From Methylobacterium ajmalii (lineage in GTDB: Bacteria > Pseudomonadota > Alphaproteobacteria > Rhizobiales > Beijerinckiaceae): a stretch of 64,000 nucleotides of DNA. Position 1 is the stretch's first letter, and every line of letters begins with the position of its first letter. The position numbers and the translations under genes were made by a program. The stretch is from NCBI RefSeq assembly GCF_016613415.1, contig NZ_JACWCT010000061.1:54959-118958 (forward strand), in the 5' to 3' direction. The notes beneath the pieces were generated by a model that was given only the letters and a program-made list of their open reading frames with translations, was not told the DNA's origin and did no database searches. Positions 10,711 through 19,283 of the stretch are shown piece after piece.

Positions 10711-12744
10711 TCAAGCTCCATCCACGCGCTCGTAAACCCCGAGGGCGTTCATGCGGACTTCGCAGTGGATGGGCGGAATGGGGGGCTCGGGCCTCGGACG
10801 GGCCGCCGCACGTGCCAGCTTCTTTTGGCGATCCTTCCACTCGGCCAAGGCCTTGTTCGCCTGCGCCACCATCCGGTTCCGGTCCTCGCCCAACCTCTCC
10901 ACGATGCCTCCTAGTCTGCCTCCCTCGACCGCGAATGCGAACGACTTGCCCATCACTAGAACCACGCCGTCGGCGAGATCCTGGTCGATGCAAGGATGTG
11001 GAATGGGCTTCTCGTCCCCGGCGAGATTGTCCTTCGTGACGCCGAAAACCCTCCCCAGCAGCCTGATGTTCCGCACATACGGGCCGCCCAGCAGGCTATC
11101 GGCCTCGTGGAGGAGCGGGAACTTGGCCGCGAACTCCGTCCTCAGGAACAAGCGGGCTAACCTACCCGCCTGCGTGAGCGGAAAGTCGAGGGCGTACTGC
11201 CAGTACCATGAGAGGTCTTTCGCCTCGCGCTTGGCCTCGGGCGTCGAGAGGATCGCCAGGGCCCGGACGACGGCATCCGGATCCGGCCGTGCGGGCTCGG
11301 GGGGCGAGGGTGCAGCAGGTGCGGGGGCAGCGGGCGGGGCCACGGGTTTCTCGTGCGAATCGGTGTTGTCCCGTTTTGGGACAGGCGCTGGCATTGCGCC
11401 ATCCGCCCGTGCCTGTCGCACGGCCTGGCGCCGCTCCTTCGCCGCATCCTTCCGCGCGGCGTCCACCCTCGCCTTGCGGGCGGCCTCGATCGCCAGGCGC
11501 AGCCGCGGCTTGTCGTAGAGGGCCGGCGCGAGGTCGGGCGCCTCGGCCTCGGCCATCGAGAACGCCCAGAACGCCTTGTCAGCCCCGTCCTGGGCGATCG
11601 CATCGAGGAGGCGCTGCCCCCGCAGCGGGGCGGTCTCGAACGCTGGTGTGATCGCCTCGCCGGTGAGGGCCTCGTCGATGCCGGCGAGCCAGTAGAGGTA
11701 GCGGCTCTGCATCTCGCTGGAGAGCAGCGGGTGGGCACCGCCCCGCTTCTTGCGAGGCAGGCTTGTCGACGGCAGCGCGCTGCCGAGGCGCACGAGCGTC
11801 TCGGGGCGGATCGCGTAGCCGGGCGCATCCATGCGCTCCTTCAGGAACGCGAAGTCGTCGTCGGCGAGCGACCGTGTCCGGACGGTCTCAAGGCGCTCCG
11901 GCGGCAGGAGGCGGATCGTCAGCACGATCGCGGTGACGGCCCGCCCGTCCAGGCGCTTGCCGTCCTCGCCCCTGACGAGCGCCCCGGCCCGGCGGCGCGC
12001 CTCGTGATGGATGGCGACGTCGACGATCTCGAACGAGCGCACGTGCTTGCGGATCTCCTCAACCGCTGGGTCGAGGTGGCGCAGGCGCAGCTGCCCGACG
12101 TGGAGGGGCCCGGCCCCGGCAACGCCGAGGACGTCGGCGAGCTCCTGGGGCGCATAGGACAGCGCGAAGGGGGCCCGCCCCGGCTCGTAGCGCAGCTTCT
12201 CCGCCGCGATGTGGGCGAGGACGTCCCGGTATAGGAGCGGACTGGACCGCCGGCGGAACAGCGCGAGGACGGCGAGGTCGAGGTGGGCGTAGCGTGAGCC
12301 GGGCTGCTGGAGCGGAACCGTCCAGGCTGGGACGTGGAACGAGAACGAGTCGTCGCGCTTCAGCGGGTCGGGCGCGCGGCCGAACAGGCGGGCGAGGCTG
12401 GCGACGAGTTCGCGGGGCTGCGCCGGGCTGCCGCCTCCGGAAAGGACGGTCAAGGCATACTCGACCGGGCACAGCCGGGCGGCGAGGATAGTGTCCTCGG
12501 TCTCGATGCCGGCGCTGGTGGTGGCGAGCAGGGTCTCGAACAGCGCGTGGTCGCGGGCGGTGACGCCGTCGGCGTGGGCGAGCGTCCGATCCCGCAGCCA
12601 TGCCACGGACCGCGGCACGGATGGGGCCGTCGCCAGGAACGCCTCGGGCGACGCCAGGGCTGCCTCAAGGTCCCCGCGGATCGAGGGGACGAAGGGCGCC
12701 CGGCGACGGGCCGGTGGGAGGGTCGAGTACGATGCGGTGGCCAT
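10711..12744 (-). CDS. Plasmid replication initiator-like protein
   Basis: The 677-residue protein begins at ATG 12744. Residues 140-260 resemble a winged-helix initiator domain of Rep_3-like plasmid proteins: LDLAVLALFRRRSSPLLYRD, LSYAPQELADVLGV, LRLRHLDPAVEEIRKHVRSF, then EIVDVAIHHEARRR. The middle is helical and charged; residues 455-500 are a Pro/Ala linker; a conserved-looking C-terminal domain (EAKDLSWYWQYALDFPLTQA onward) follows. It is much longer than typical Rep_3 proteins, so extra domains are present. Repeats related to GTTGCAGGTTTACACG lie upstream of it, as expected for an iteron origin. The assignment is by layout and context; an unrelated DNA-binding role is possible. Confidence 0.55.
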   Translation of the reverse strand: MATASYSTLPPARRRAPFVPSIRGDLEAALASPEAFLATAPSVPRSVAWLRDRTLAHADGVTARDHALFETLLATTSAGIETEDTILAARLCPVEYALTVLSGGGSPAQPRELVASLARLFGRAPDPLKRDDSFSFHVPAWTVPLQQPGSRYAHLDLAVLALFRRRSSPLLYRDVLAHIAAEKLRYEPGRAPFALSYAPQELADVLGVAGAGPLHVGQLRLRHLDPAVEEIRKHVRSFEIVDVAIHHEARRRAGALVRGEDGKRLDGRAVTAIVLTIRLLPPERLETVRTRSLADDDFAFLKERMDAPGYAIRPETLVRLGSALPSTSLPRKKRGGAHPLLSSEMQSRYLYWLAGIDEALTGEAITPAFETAPLRGQRLLDAIAQDGADKAFWAFSMAEAEAPDLAPALYDKPRLRLAIEAARKARVDAARKDAAKERRQAVRQARADGAMPAPVPKRDNTDSHEKPVAPPAAPAPAAPSPPEPARPDPDAVVRALAILSTPEAKREAKDLSWYWQYALDFPLTQAGRLARLFLRTEFAAKFPLLHEADSLLGGPYVRNIRLLGRVFGVTKDNLAGDEKPIPHPCIDQDLADGVVLVMGKSFAFAVEGGRLGGIVERLGEDRNRMVAQANKALAEWKDRQKKLARAAARPRPEPPIPPIHCEVRMNALGVYERVDGA

Positions 12745-12755
12745 CGGGCGCCCGT

Positions 12756-12770
12756 TTGTAAAGCTGCAAC
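12756..12770 (-). repeat. Iteron-like repeat, inverted copy
   Basis: Read on the minus strand this is GTTGCAGCTTTACAA, matching the direct copies at 13027 and 13049 at most positions. It sits 12 bases upstream of the Rep-like start, where initiator binding would autoregulate the gene. Confidence 0.5.
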
Positions 12771-13026
12771 GAGAGTGTACGCCCGGACAGGCCTATTTCA
12801 AGAGCGCGGAGGGGTGCCGAAGGGCCGGATCCCGCGCCCCAATACTAAGAACATAGGGCCTCCGGGCCGGGAAGGGCTTGGAGGAGGCCCTGACGGCCCT
12901 CCGGGCCGACAACCGGTGTCGGTGTCTATTAGTATTGTAGCCGGGCTCCCGTCCTGAAACCGCCCCCGCTACCCCCTCCTCCCTAGAGAAACGATCGCCG
13001 CAACCTCCTTCGACCTGCCAACTCCC

Positions 13027-13042
13027 GTTGCAGGTTTACACG
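13027..13042 (+). repeat. Iteron-like repeat 1
   Basis: GTTGCAGGTTTACACG. The next copy begins 22 bases further on, close to two helical turns, as is usual for iterons. Confidence 0.6.
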
Positions 13043-13048
13043 AGCAGC

Positions 13049-13064
13049 GTTGCAAGTTTACACG
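13049..13064 (+). repeat. Iteron-like repeat 2
   Basis: GTTGCAAGTTTACACG, one base different from repeat 1. Confidence 0.6.
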
Positions 13065-13082
13065 CCTCTACCCCGTCGGGCT

Positions 13083-13098
13083 GTTGCAGGTTCGCAGG
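13083..13098 (+). repeat. Iteron-like repeat 3, degenerate
   Basis: GTTGCAGGTTCGCAGG. The first ten bases match repeat 1 and the end has drifted. Confidence 0.4.
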
Positions 13099-13168
13099 AA
13101 GCGGCGCGACGGGCCTGGCGCCTCGCATCGGCCCAGGGCACCATCCCCTCGCAGCCAGGGGATGGGCC

Positions 13169-13573
13169 GTGCTTCAGATCCGCTTCGACACCGACGCCGA
13201 CGACGTGACCGCGGCCGACCTCCTGTTCGACGACGAGCGGGAGGAGCTCGACGGACCGCCCGAGCCCGCCGAGACCCCGCAGGCCCGCGCCGCCCGCCTT
13301 CGGCGCGACGCGGCACGCCGCAGCCGGGAGCACCGCGAGCGGGCCCGGCTCGCGGCCGACACCGACGCCGCCCTCGTCGATGCGATGTTGCGCGTCAGCA
13401 GGATCGCGCGCGAGGCCGCAGCCCGCGAAGGCCGGCCATCCCTCGACACCCCGTTCAGCCTGGGGTCGGTCGCCAAGCTGGCGTTCGTCCGCCTGCGCAA
13501 GAAGGGCATTCCGGCGGAGAGCGCGAAGGCCTCAATCCTCGCCAGGCTCAAGGAGGGCGGCGCCTCGCACTGA
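13169..13573 (+). CDS. Unrecognised 134-residue protein beside the putative origin
   Basis: The frame is taken from GTG 13169 (LQIRFDTDADDVTAADLLFD). Earlier in-frame starts lie within the repeat region and give unlikely protein. The N-terminus is acidic; residues 40-65 are a highly charged Arg/Ala helix; the C-terminal 60 residues look folded (VDAMLRVSRIAREAAAREG, SVAKLAFVRLRKKGIPAESA). It is divergent from the Rep-like gene, a position often held by copy-control or partition genes, but nothing in the sequence proves such a role. Confidence 0.5.
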   Translation: MLQIRFDTDADDVTAADLLFDDEREELDGPPEPAETPQARAARLRRDAARRSREHRERARLAADTDAALVDAMLRVSRIAREAAAREGRPSLDTPFSLGSVAKLAFVRLRKKGIPAESAKASILARLKEGGASH

Positions 13574-13580
13574 GCGAGGC
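13562..13580 (+). terminator. Possible hairpin terminator
   Basis: GCCTCGC, a five-base loop, then GCGAGGC forms a perfect seven-pair stem that straddles the stop codon of the preceding gene. It is followed by GGGGTTGTT rather than a clean T-run, so termination is plausible but not certain. Confidence 0.4.
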
Positions 13581-13664
13581 AGGGGTTGTTCGTTGCAGGA
13601 CGCGACGGCCCCCTTGGGGGGAGCGGTGCTGCAACCGTTCTCGGCCACCTCGGGGCGGGAGGCG

Positions 13665-14085
13665 ATGCCTGCCCGCCCCTCCTTTTCCAGCAGGACGATA
13701 CGCCTCGCCGTAGCCTCCCTCGACGCCGGGCCCGGCGCAATTTTGCGCTGGAGGCCGGATGCAGTCGTCTTAGCCCACAGCCCGAGCCGCCCCGCTGAGA
13801 TCCCCTGGACCGGCCCGCACCTGCACCTGTGCTTCCACGATGCGGAGGGCGGCAGGCCCCATGCCCCGGGGTAGCCCACGCGGGCAGACACCTCGTCCTG
13901 CACGCCCACTCACACGTCCAGCAATCCTCGGCTTCGTCGATGCCCATGGGCGGCTGCTCATCCACTGTGCGGCAGGCCTCGGGCGCAGCCCCGCGCCCGC
14001 TCGGGCTGCATCGCGGCCGCGGTCCTGCCCGAAGGGACCATCAACGCCGCCCTGGCCGACGGCTTTTAGGAGGCCAACATCGACC
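13665..14085 (+). pseudogene. Tyrosine/dual-specificity phosphatase remnant, frameshifted
   Basis: From ATG 13665 the protein reads well (PSFSSRTIRLAVASLDAG, then HLHLCFHDAEGGRPHAPG) to 13874. It continues in a second frame (ILGFVDAHGRLLIHCAAGLGRS) and in a third (GCIAAAVLPEGTINAALADG) up to TAG 14067. HCAAGLGRS is the HCx5R(S/T) signature of cysteine phosphatases, at about 13958-13985. At least two frameshifts make it non-functional as read. Small plasmid-borne phosphatases of this layout are common in Rhizobiales. Its original target is unknown. Confidence 0.55.
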
Positions 14086-14111
14086 CGTCGCAGCGCCGCG
14101 AGAAGGAGGCG

Positions 14112-14564
14112 TTGCGCGCCGAGGCCTTGAAGCGGGCCGTCGAGGAGACCGCGGCCTCCATTCTCCCACCGGCCCCCGCCGACCCCGACGAGAATGGGCC
14201 GCGATCACGGCCCCTCGGCCCGGCGGACTTCAAGGAGGATCCACCGCAGCTCCGCACGTCCCTGAGCGATGCCGAGATGGAGGCCACCGAGGCCTTGGTA
14301 CTGCAAGTCGCCTCGAACCGGGCGCGGGCCGAGGCGGGTGCGCGCGCCGACGACCTGGCGCCGGTGGGCGAGGATGCCGAGGCCCTGATGTCGCTCGCAG
14401 TCGAGGAGATGCGGCAGAAGGTGCGCAAGCTCCGGGTCGCCAACGATTGCGAGGAGACGCTCCTGATCCCCGGCGACCCGATGCGCCCCCACCTGTTCGC
14501 CGCATTCTGGTCGCTGACCAAGAGACTGGCAGAACTGGCCGGACGCGTTCGCGCCCGGCCTTGA
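14112..14564 (+). CDS. Unrecognised 150-residue protein
   Basis: The frame is open from just after TAG 14067. TTG 14112 is the first accepted start codon, but a strong AGGAGG at 14068-14073 is spaced for an ATC codon at 14079 in the same frame, so the true start may be that rare codon or a mutated ATG. The product is acidic and helical (RRAEALKRAVEETAAS-type N-terminus, LSDAEMEATEALVLQVASNR, LMSLAVEEMRQKVRKLRVA). It looks like a plasmid accessory or phage-type protein. No family is recognised. Confidence 0.5.
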   Translation: MRAEALKRAVEETAASILPPAPADPDENGPRSRPLGPADFKEDPPQLRTSLSDAEMEATEALVLQVASNRARAEAGARADDLAPVGEDAEALMSLAVEEMRQKVRKLRVANDCEETLLIPGDPMRPHLFAAFWSLTKRLAELAGRVRARP

Positions 14565-14783
14565 GGCACTCTTAGGGCTAAACCCAATCAGCTTGCCCGT
14601 GTTAAGGCCCGTCGAAGGCCAACAGTTCGCATACCCGTTGGTCGGCATTGCGCCATGAGCGGACATCGGCGCACTGCCCGGAAGCGGACGACACCTGCAA
14701 GTATGCAACCTTCCGGCGTCGACCCTATTTGGGCCTTCAGACCATTACACGGGAACGTCAGCGCGAGCATGGGAGCGGACAAT

Positions 14784-15554
14784 CTATCGCTTCGCGAACC
14801 CCACGTCGGCAGCAATGCTATTCAACCGTTCTGGCGCGCGCTCCTTCCGCTCGCTGTAGCGGTTGACCAGGTAGTCGGCCCGCTCGCGGGTCAGGAGCGT
14901 GAACTTCATCAGCTCCTCGCACACGTCCACGACGCGCTCGTAGAGCGGCCCCGGCTTCATCCGACCGGCGTCGTCGAACTCCTTGTAAGCCATCGGCACC
15001 GACGACTGGTTTGGGATGGTGATCATCCGCATCCAGCGGCCGAGCAGGCGTAGGCTATTCACCGCGTTGAAGCTCTGCGAGCCGCCCGAGACCTGCATCA
15101 CGGCGAGGGTGCGCCCCTGGGTCGGCCGGACAGAGCCCTCGGAGAGTGGAAGCCAGTCGACCTGGCTCTTCATCACGCCGGTCATGTTGCCGTGCCGCTC
15201 CGGTGACACCCACACTTGGCCCTCGGACCAGATCGAGAGGTTGCGCAGCTCCTGCACCTTCGGGTGATCGGCAGTGGTGTCGTCGGGCAGGGGCAGACCG
15301 TGGGCATCGTAGATCCGCACCTCACCACCCATGGCTTCGAGGAGCCGGGCGGCCTCGTAGGCGAGGAACCGGCTGAACGAGCGCTCCCGCAGCGAGCCGT
15401 AAAGGATCAGGAAGCGGGGGGCGTGCGTGAACGGCGCGGCCGTCCCCACGCCGTCGCGGGTCGGCACCACGAAATGCGCCGGGCTCAGGTTCGGCAGGCC
15501 ATCCGTGAAGGGCTGTACAGGCTTGTCCAAGGGCCGGCTTTCTTGTACATTCAA
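14784..15554 (-). CDS. arsH: ArsH, NADPH-dependent FMN reductase of arsenic resistance
   Basis: The 256-residue protein is ArsH, a flavodoxin-fold FMN oxidoreductase that oxidises trivalent methyl- and aryl-arsenicals. Visible marks are [20 protein letters not shown] (FMN phosphate loop), [27 protein letters not shown] and [19 protein letters not shown]. Length is normal. The start is TTG 15554, inside the candidate operator; no ribosome-binding site is clear there, so a start a few codons downstream is possible. It is divergent from arsR-arsC-arsB, with only 26 bases between starts, so one ArsR site probably controls both directions. Confidence 0.93.
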   Translation of the reverse strand: MNVQESRPLDKPVQPFTDGLPNLSPAHFVVPTRDGVGTAAPFTHAPRFLILYGSLRERSFSRFLAYEAARLLEAMGGEVRIYDAHGLPLPDDTTADHPKVQELRNLSIWSEGQVWVSPERHGNMTGVMKSQVDWLPLSEGSVRPTQGRTLAVMQVSGGSQSFNAVNSLRLLGRWMRMITIPNQSSVPMAYKEFDDAGRMKPGPLYERVVDVCEELMKFTLLTRERADYLVNRYSERKERAPERLNSIAADVGFAKR

Positions 15555-15567
15555 AATGTAATTTGAA
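15550..15567. promoter_or_regulatory. Candidate ArsR operator between arsH and arsR
   Basis: TTCAAAATGTAATTTGAA has six-base inverted arms (TTCAAA / TTTGAA) and lies in the only gap between the divergent arsH and arsR starts. ArsR repressors bind AT-rich imperfect palindromes of this kind and leave on binding arsenite. The assignment is by position and symmetry. Confidence 0.55.
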
Positions 15568-15580
15568 GATTGTAACGAAA

Positions 15581-15940
15581 ATGGATGAACCGCAAGCCCT
15601 CGCTGCGTTCGCGGCCCTCGCTCAGGAACACCGCCTGCGCTTGGTGCGGGCGCTCGTGACCGCCGGCCCGGACGGGCTGGCCTCCGGCGTGCTGGCTGAG
15701 GCGGTCGGCGTCTCCGCCGCCACCGTGTCCCATCACCTCAAGGAACTGAGCCACGCCGGGCTGGTCGCCTCACGGCGCGAGGGCCGCTCGATCATCTACA
15801 GCGCCGCCTACCCGGTGCTGTCCGACCTGATCGCCTTCCTCATGCGCGACTGCTGCCAGGGCCGCCCGGAGGTCTGCGCCCCGGCGATGGCCGCGCTGGC
15901 CACCTGCTGCCCCCCTGCCGGAGAGACCGCCCATGCCTGA
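15581..15940 (+). CDS. arsR: ArsR family arsenic-responsive repressor
   Basis: A 119-residue winged-helix repressor starts at ATG 15581. The DNA-binding core is [20 protein letters not shown], then [21 protein letters not shown] and the wing [11 protein letters not shown]-terminal cysteines ([10 protein letters not shown] near residues 93-100, TCC near 112) are the likely As(III) ligands, in a position unlike the helix-4 CxC of the E. coli protein but common in alphaproteobacteria. Its end overlaps arsC by eight bases. It is predicted to repress itself, arsC, arsB and arsH until arsenite binds. Confidence 0.9.
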   Translation: MDEPQALAAFAALAQEHRLRLVRALVTAGPDGLASGVLAEAVGVSAATVSHHLKELSHAGLVASRREGRSIIYSAAYPVLSDLIAFLMRDCCQGRPEVCAPAMAALATCCPPAGETAHA

Positions 15941-16370
15941 GCCGTTCGATATCGTGATCTATCACAACCCCGCGTGCGGCACCTCGCGCAACACCCTGGC
16001 GATGATCCGCAACGCCGGCATCGAGCCGCACGTGATTGAGTACGTCAAAACCCCGCCGACACGGGCGCTGCTGGTGCAACTCCTGCTCCGTACCGGCCTG
16101 AGCGTCCGCGACGTGCTGCGGGATAAGGGCACCCCGTTCGCCGAACTGAACCTCGGCGATCCGGCGCTGACCGACGCGCAACTGCTCGATGCGATCGAGG
16201 CGCACCCGATCCTCCTCAACCGCCCGCTCGTCGTCACGCCTAAGGGCGTGCGCCTGTGCCGGCCGTCCGAGGCCGTGCTGGACCTCCTACCGGCGCAGCA
16301 GGGCGAGTTCGTCAAGGAAGACGGCGAGCGGGTCGTGGACGAGCACGGCCGCCGGGTCGCCACCGCCTGA
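15933..16370 (+). CDS. arsC: Arsenate reductase, glutaredoxin-dependent
   Basis: The 145-residue protein matches the E. coli plasmid-type ArsC. It reduces arsenate to arsenite using glutathione and glutaredoxin. The catalytic Cys15 lies in [33 protein letters not shown] and [17 protein letters not shown] are the expected family blocks, the last holding the arginines that bind arsenate. ATG 15933 overlaps the end of arsR, so the two are translationally coupled. Arsenite made here would leave through the next gene's product. Confidence 0.93.
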   Translation: MPEPFDIVIYHNPACGTSRNTLAMIRNAGIEPHVIEYVKTPPTRALLVQLLLRTGLSVRDVLRDKGTPFAELNLGDPALTDAQLLDAIEAHPILLNRPLVVTPKGVRLCRPSEAVLDLLPAQQGEFVKEDGERVVDEHGRRVATA

Positions 16371-16404
16371 GCCTCACGCCGACCAACGAGAAGAAAACGC
16401 CCCG

Positions 16405-17700
16405 ATGCTCGCGCTCGCCATCTTTCTCGTCACCCTCGTGTTCGTCATCTGGCAGCCCAAGGGCCTCGGGATCGGGTGGAGCGCGCTCGCCGGTGCGGGG
16501 GTCGCCCTCGCCACGGGCGTGATCCATCCGGGTGACATCCCGGTGGTCTGGCACATCGTCTGGGACGCCACCTTCACGTTCGTGGCGCTCATCATCATCT
16601 CGCTGCTGCTGGACGAGGCCGGGTTCTTCCACTGGGCCGCACTGCACATCGCTCGCTGGGGCGGGGGGCGCGGCCGGCGGCTGTTCCCGCTCATCGTGCT
16701 CCTCGGCGCGGCCATTGCGGCCGTGTTCGCCAACGACGGCGCGGCGCTGCTGCTGACCCCGATCGTGCTGGCGATCCTGCTCCGCCTCGACTTCAAGCCG
16801 GCGGCGGCGCTCGCCTTCATCGTCGCCTGCGGGTTCGTGGCGGATTCGACCTCCCTTCCGCTGGTGATCTCCAACCTCGTCAACATCGTCTCGGCCAACT
16901 TCTTCGACGTGACCTTCGGCCGGTACGCCGCCGTGATGGTGCCGGTGAACCTCGTCTCCCTGGCGGCGACCCTGCTGGTGCTGTGGGCCTACTTCCGGCG
17001 CGACGTGCCGGCGGCCTATCCCGTGGATGCGCTCGAACGCCCGAACGACGCGATCCGCGAGCCGCTGGTGTTCCGGGCGGCGTTCCCGCTGCTCGGCGTG
17101 CTGCTGCTCGCCTACTTCGTCACCGCACCGTTCGGGGTGCCGGTGTCGGCCGTCACCTGTGCCGGCGCGGCGGTGCTCCTGCTGCTCGCCAACCGAAGCG
17201 GGATCATCCCGATCCGCAAGGTGCTGACCGGCGCCCCCTGGCAGATCGTCCTGTTCAGCCTCGGCATGTACCTGGTGGTCTACGGCCTCCGGAACGCCGG
17301 CCTGACCGACGAGTTGGCGAAGGGGCTGGTCTGGCTTGCCGGGCATGGACCGTGGGTCGCCACCGTCGGCACCGGTTTCGCCGCCGCGATCCTGTCGTCC
17401 GTCATGAACAACATGCCGAGCGTGCTGATCGGGGCGCTCTCGATCCAGCAGGCCCCGGACCTGTCGCCGCTGACCCGCGAGCTGATGGTCTACGCCAACG
17501 TGATCGGGTGCGACCTCGGTCCGAAGTTCACGCCCATCGGCAGCCTTGCCACCCTGCTCTGGCTGCACGTCCTGGATAGCAAGGGCCAAAGGATCACCTG
17601 GGGCCAGTACATGAAAGTCGGGCTGGTCATCACCCCGCCCGTGCTGCTGGTCACGCTGCTGGCGCTGGCGGCCTGGCTGCCGCTGCTCGGCGCTCGGTAG
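16405..17700 (+). CDS. arsB: ArsB-type arsenite efflux permease
   Basis: A 431-residue integral membrane protein starts at ATG 16405, 34 bases after arsC. At least ten hydrophobic segments are visible ([46 protein letters not shown] and others). [13 protein letters not shown] and [13 protein letters not shown] are the two repeat motifs of the ArsB/NhaD ion-transporter fold. It exports arsenite (or antimonite) using the proton gradient, alone or with an ArsA ATPase; no arsA is present here. It is the last gene of the arsR-arsC-arsB unit. Confidence 0.92.
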   Translation: MLALAIFLVTLVFVIWQPKGLGIGWSALAGAGVALATGVIHPGDIPVVWHIVWDATFTFVALIIISLLLDEAGFFHWAALHIARWGGGRGRRLFPLIVLLGAAIAAVFANDGAALLLTPIVLAILLRLDFKPAAALAFIVACGFVADSTSLPLVISNLVNIVSANFFDVTFGRYAAVMVPVNLVSLAATLLVLWAYFRRDVPAAYPVDALERPNDAIREPLVFRAAFPLLGVLLLAYFVTAPFGVPVSAVTCAGAAVLLLLANRSGIIPIRKVLTGAPWQIVLFSLGMYLVVYGLRNAGLTDELAKGLVWLAGHGPWVATVGTGFAAAILSSVMNNMPSVLIGALSIQQAPDLSPLTRELMVYANVIGCDLGPKFTPIGSLATLLWLHVLDSKGQRITWGQYMKVGLVITPPVLLVTLLALAAWLPLLGAR

Positions 17701-17955
17701 CCCGCCCGCGCCCGAGGACCGCCGGCTGGCCGGTGATCTCCGCCTTCTGCCGGCTCTACGGCGCGGAGGCTCGGCTGCCACACACTGTAAAACATGACCG
17801 GGCGACGTTTGAGAGCGTGGCAGAACGTTGCGCACCGCTTCGAGTGGCCCAGCGGCAATATCAGGCCTCCCACCATCCAAAATCATCGACACGGATGGCG
17901 CTGCTGTCTCCTCATGCGTCGTTATGATACGGAGCACGGGGGACGATACGTCAGG

Positions 17956-18444
17956 ATGCGATCCATCGGCCAGCACCTCGTCGAAGCGTGGCCGCGCCTG
18001 TTCCGCTACGCCCTGACGCTGACGCGGGAGCCTGACGCCGCGCGCGACCTGATGCAGCAGAGCGCCCTCAAGGCGCTCTCGACGGGGACGACGCCGAGCG
18101 AACCCCGGGCGGCCCGCGCCTATCTGTTCCGGATCGTGCGCCACGCCTGGATCGACCGCATCCGCCGGACCCGGACCCGCCGCGAGGACGATCTCGTGGA
18201 TTGGCCCGACGAAGGGTTCGACGACCGCCTGATCGAGGCCATCGCCGTGCGCCAGGCTTTCGCCGCCCTCGATGCGCCCTGCCGGACGGTCGTGACCTGC
18301 GTGGACGTCGAAGGCCTAAGCTACCGGGAGACCGCCGAACGGCTCGGCATTCCCGTCGGCACGGTCATGAGCCGTCTGCACCGGGCGAGGCGGATCATGC
18401 TGCACCGGATCGCCGGGCCGTCCGATGGGAGCGAGGGGCGGTGA
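17956..18444 (+). CDS. ECF RNA polymerase sigma factor (pair 1)
   Basis: The 162-residue protein is a group IV sigma factor. Region 2 runs from about residue 10 to 75 (RLFRYALTLTREPDAARDLM, RAARAYLFRIVRHAWIDRIR); region 4 is at 100-155 (RQAFAALDAPCRTVVTCVDV, GLSYRETAERLGIPVGTVMS, RLHRAR). Start ATG 17956 is chosen because upstream sequence lacks protein character. The stop overlaps the next gene's start (TGATG), the anti-sigma factor, so stoichiometric production is likely. No clear ECF-type promoter precedes it, unlike pair 2. The target may be the sulfite oxidase operon downstream. Confidence 0.88.
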   Translation: MRSIGQHLVEAWPRLFRYALTLTREPDAARDLMQQSALKALSTGTTPSEPRAARAYLFRIVRHAWIDRIRRTRTRREDDLVDWPDEGFDDRLIEAIAVRQAFAALDAPCRTVVTCVDVEGLSYRETAERLGIPVGTVMSRLHRARRIMLHRIAGPSDGSEGR

Positions 18445-19160
18445 TGCGCTGGGAGACCCTAAATGCCTACGTCGATGGGGAACTCGACGCGCAGGACCGG
18501 CGCGCTGTCGCGGAGACGCTGGCACGGGACCCGATCCTGGCCGCGCGGGTCGCGACCCTGACCCGGCTGAAGCAGGGGGTGAAGCAAGCGGTAACGGCGG
18601 CGGCCGTGCCGCCCCGGCGCGCGCCGATCGCCCGCGCCTACATCGGATGGGCGTGCACCGCGGCCCTGGTCGTCCTCGTCGGCACCGGCTGGCTCGCCCT
18701 GTCGTCTCGCGCGCCGGCCGACTCCGCGCGCGCGGCCTTCACGGCCTGGAGCGCGGCGGGCTCACCCGCGAACGACGTACGGCTCGCGGGCGGCCCCCCT
18801 GGCTTCCCCCTCGATCTCGGGGCGGCCGGCTTCCGCTTGGTCTACCTGTCCCCGGACGATGGTTCGGTCGGTCGCCTCGCCGGTTACGAGGGGCGTCACG
18901 GCTGCCGGCTCGCCATCTGGAGCGGCCCGTCGCGCGGACAGGCCGGTCTGGAGATCGCGCAAGGGAGCGGCGGCCTGCGTATGGCGCGCTGGGATAGCGA
19001 GGGGCGCCGCTACGTCCTCCTGTCCGAGATGGTGCCGACCGAGCGGTTCGCCCTGCTGGCCGAGGCAGCCGTGCTGCTCACCGAACCGAACAAGACGGAC
19101 CGCCTGCGGCTCGCCCTGGACCGGGCCACCGGCCTCTCGGAGCGCCCCTGCACCGGCTGA
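18444..19160 (+). CDS. Anti-sigma factor (pair 1), one membrane segment
   Basis: The 238-residue protein begins with the usual anti-sigma fold (LNAYVDGELDAQDRRAVAET, DPILAARVATLTRLKQG). One hydrophobic segment at about 68-88 (AYIGWACTAALVVLVGTGWL) follows, then a periplasmic domain to the end (GFPLDLGAAGFRLVYLSPDD, RRYVLLSEMVPTERFALLAE). It lacks the zinc-binding HxxxCxxC motif, so regulation is not by thiol-zinc switching. It is predicted to hold the preceding sigma factor at the membrane until a periplasmic signal releases it. It overlaps the sigma gene by one base. Confidence 0.85.
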   Translation: MRWETLNAYVDGELDAQDRRAVAETLARDPILAARVATLTRLKQGVKQAVTAAAVPPRRAPIARAYIGWACTAALVVLVGTGWLALSSRAPADSARAAFTAWSAAGSPANDVRLAGGPPGFPLDLGAAGFRLVYLSPDDGSVGRLAGYEGRHGCRLAIWSGPSRGQAGLEIAQGSGGLRMARWDSEGRRYVLLSEMVPTERFALLAEAAVLLTEPNKTDRLRLALDRATGLSERPCTG

Positions 19161-19196
19161 CCCGGCGCGCGCCGCGGGATTTATTTCGACCCGCCG

Positions 19197-19224
19197 CGAA
19201 TAAACCGGGGGCGACGTGCGTCTC
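19197..19224 (+). promoter_or_regulatory. Candidate ECF promoter of the sulfite oxidase operon
   Basis: CGAATA, 16 bases, then CGTCTC, ending 60 bases before the sulfite oxidase start. The pattern matches two other sites in this block (22800-22826 and 22884-22911). The inverted pair TTTATTTCG / CGAATAAA at 19180-19204 overlaps it. Confidence 0.5.
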
Positions 19225-19283
19225 CTCCTCCGCACGTCGCGGGCCCGGTCGCCGGAGCCTCGCGCGGATCGGGGAGGAATCGG

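Larger units (their letters stand above)
12745..13168. other. Candidate replication origin region
   Basis: This 424-base region between the divergent Rep-like gene and the small gene at 13169 has no convincing gene. It carries four iteron-like repeats (listed separately) and a cluster of GGGCCTCCGGGCC / GGCCCTCCGGGCC palindromic blocks at about 12855-12912. Repeats next to a divergent Rep-like gene fit an iteron-controlled plasmid origin. I see no clear DnaA box or AT-rich melting region. Confidence 0.5.

Noticed and set aside
17701..17955. ECF-type promoter before sigma factor 1
   Set aside because: No GGAATA block with a CATCTC/CGTCTC partner at 15-16 bases is present, so its control remains unassigned.
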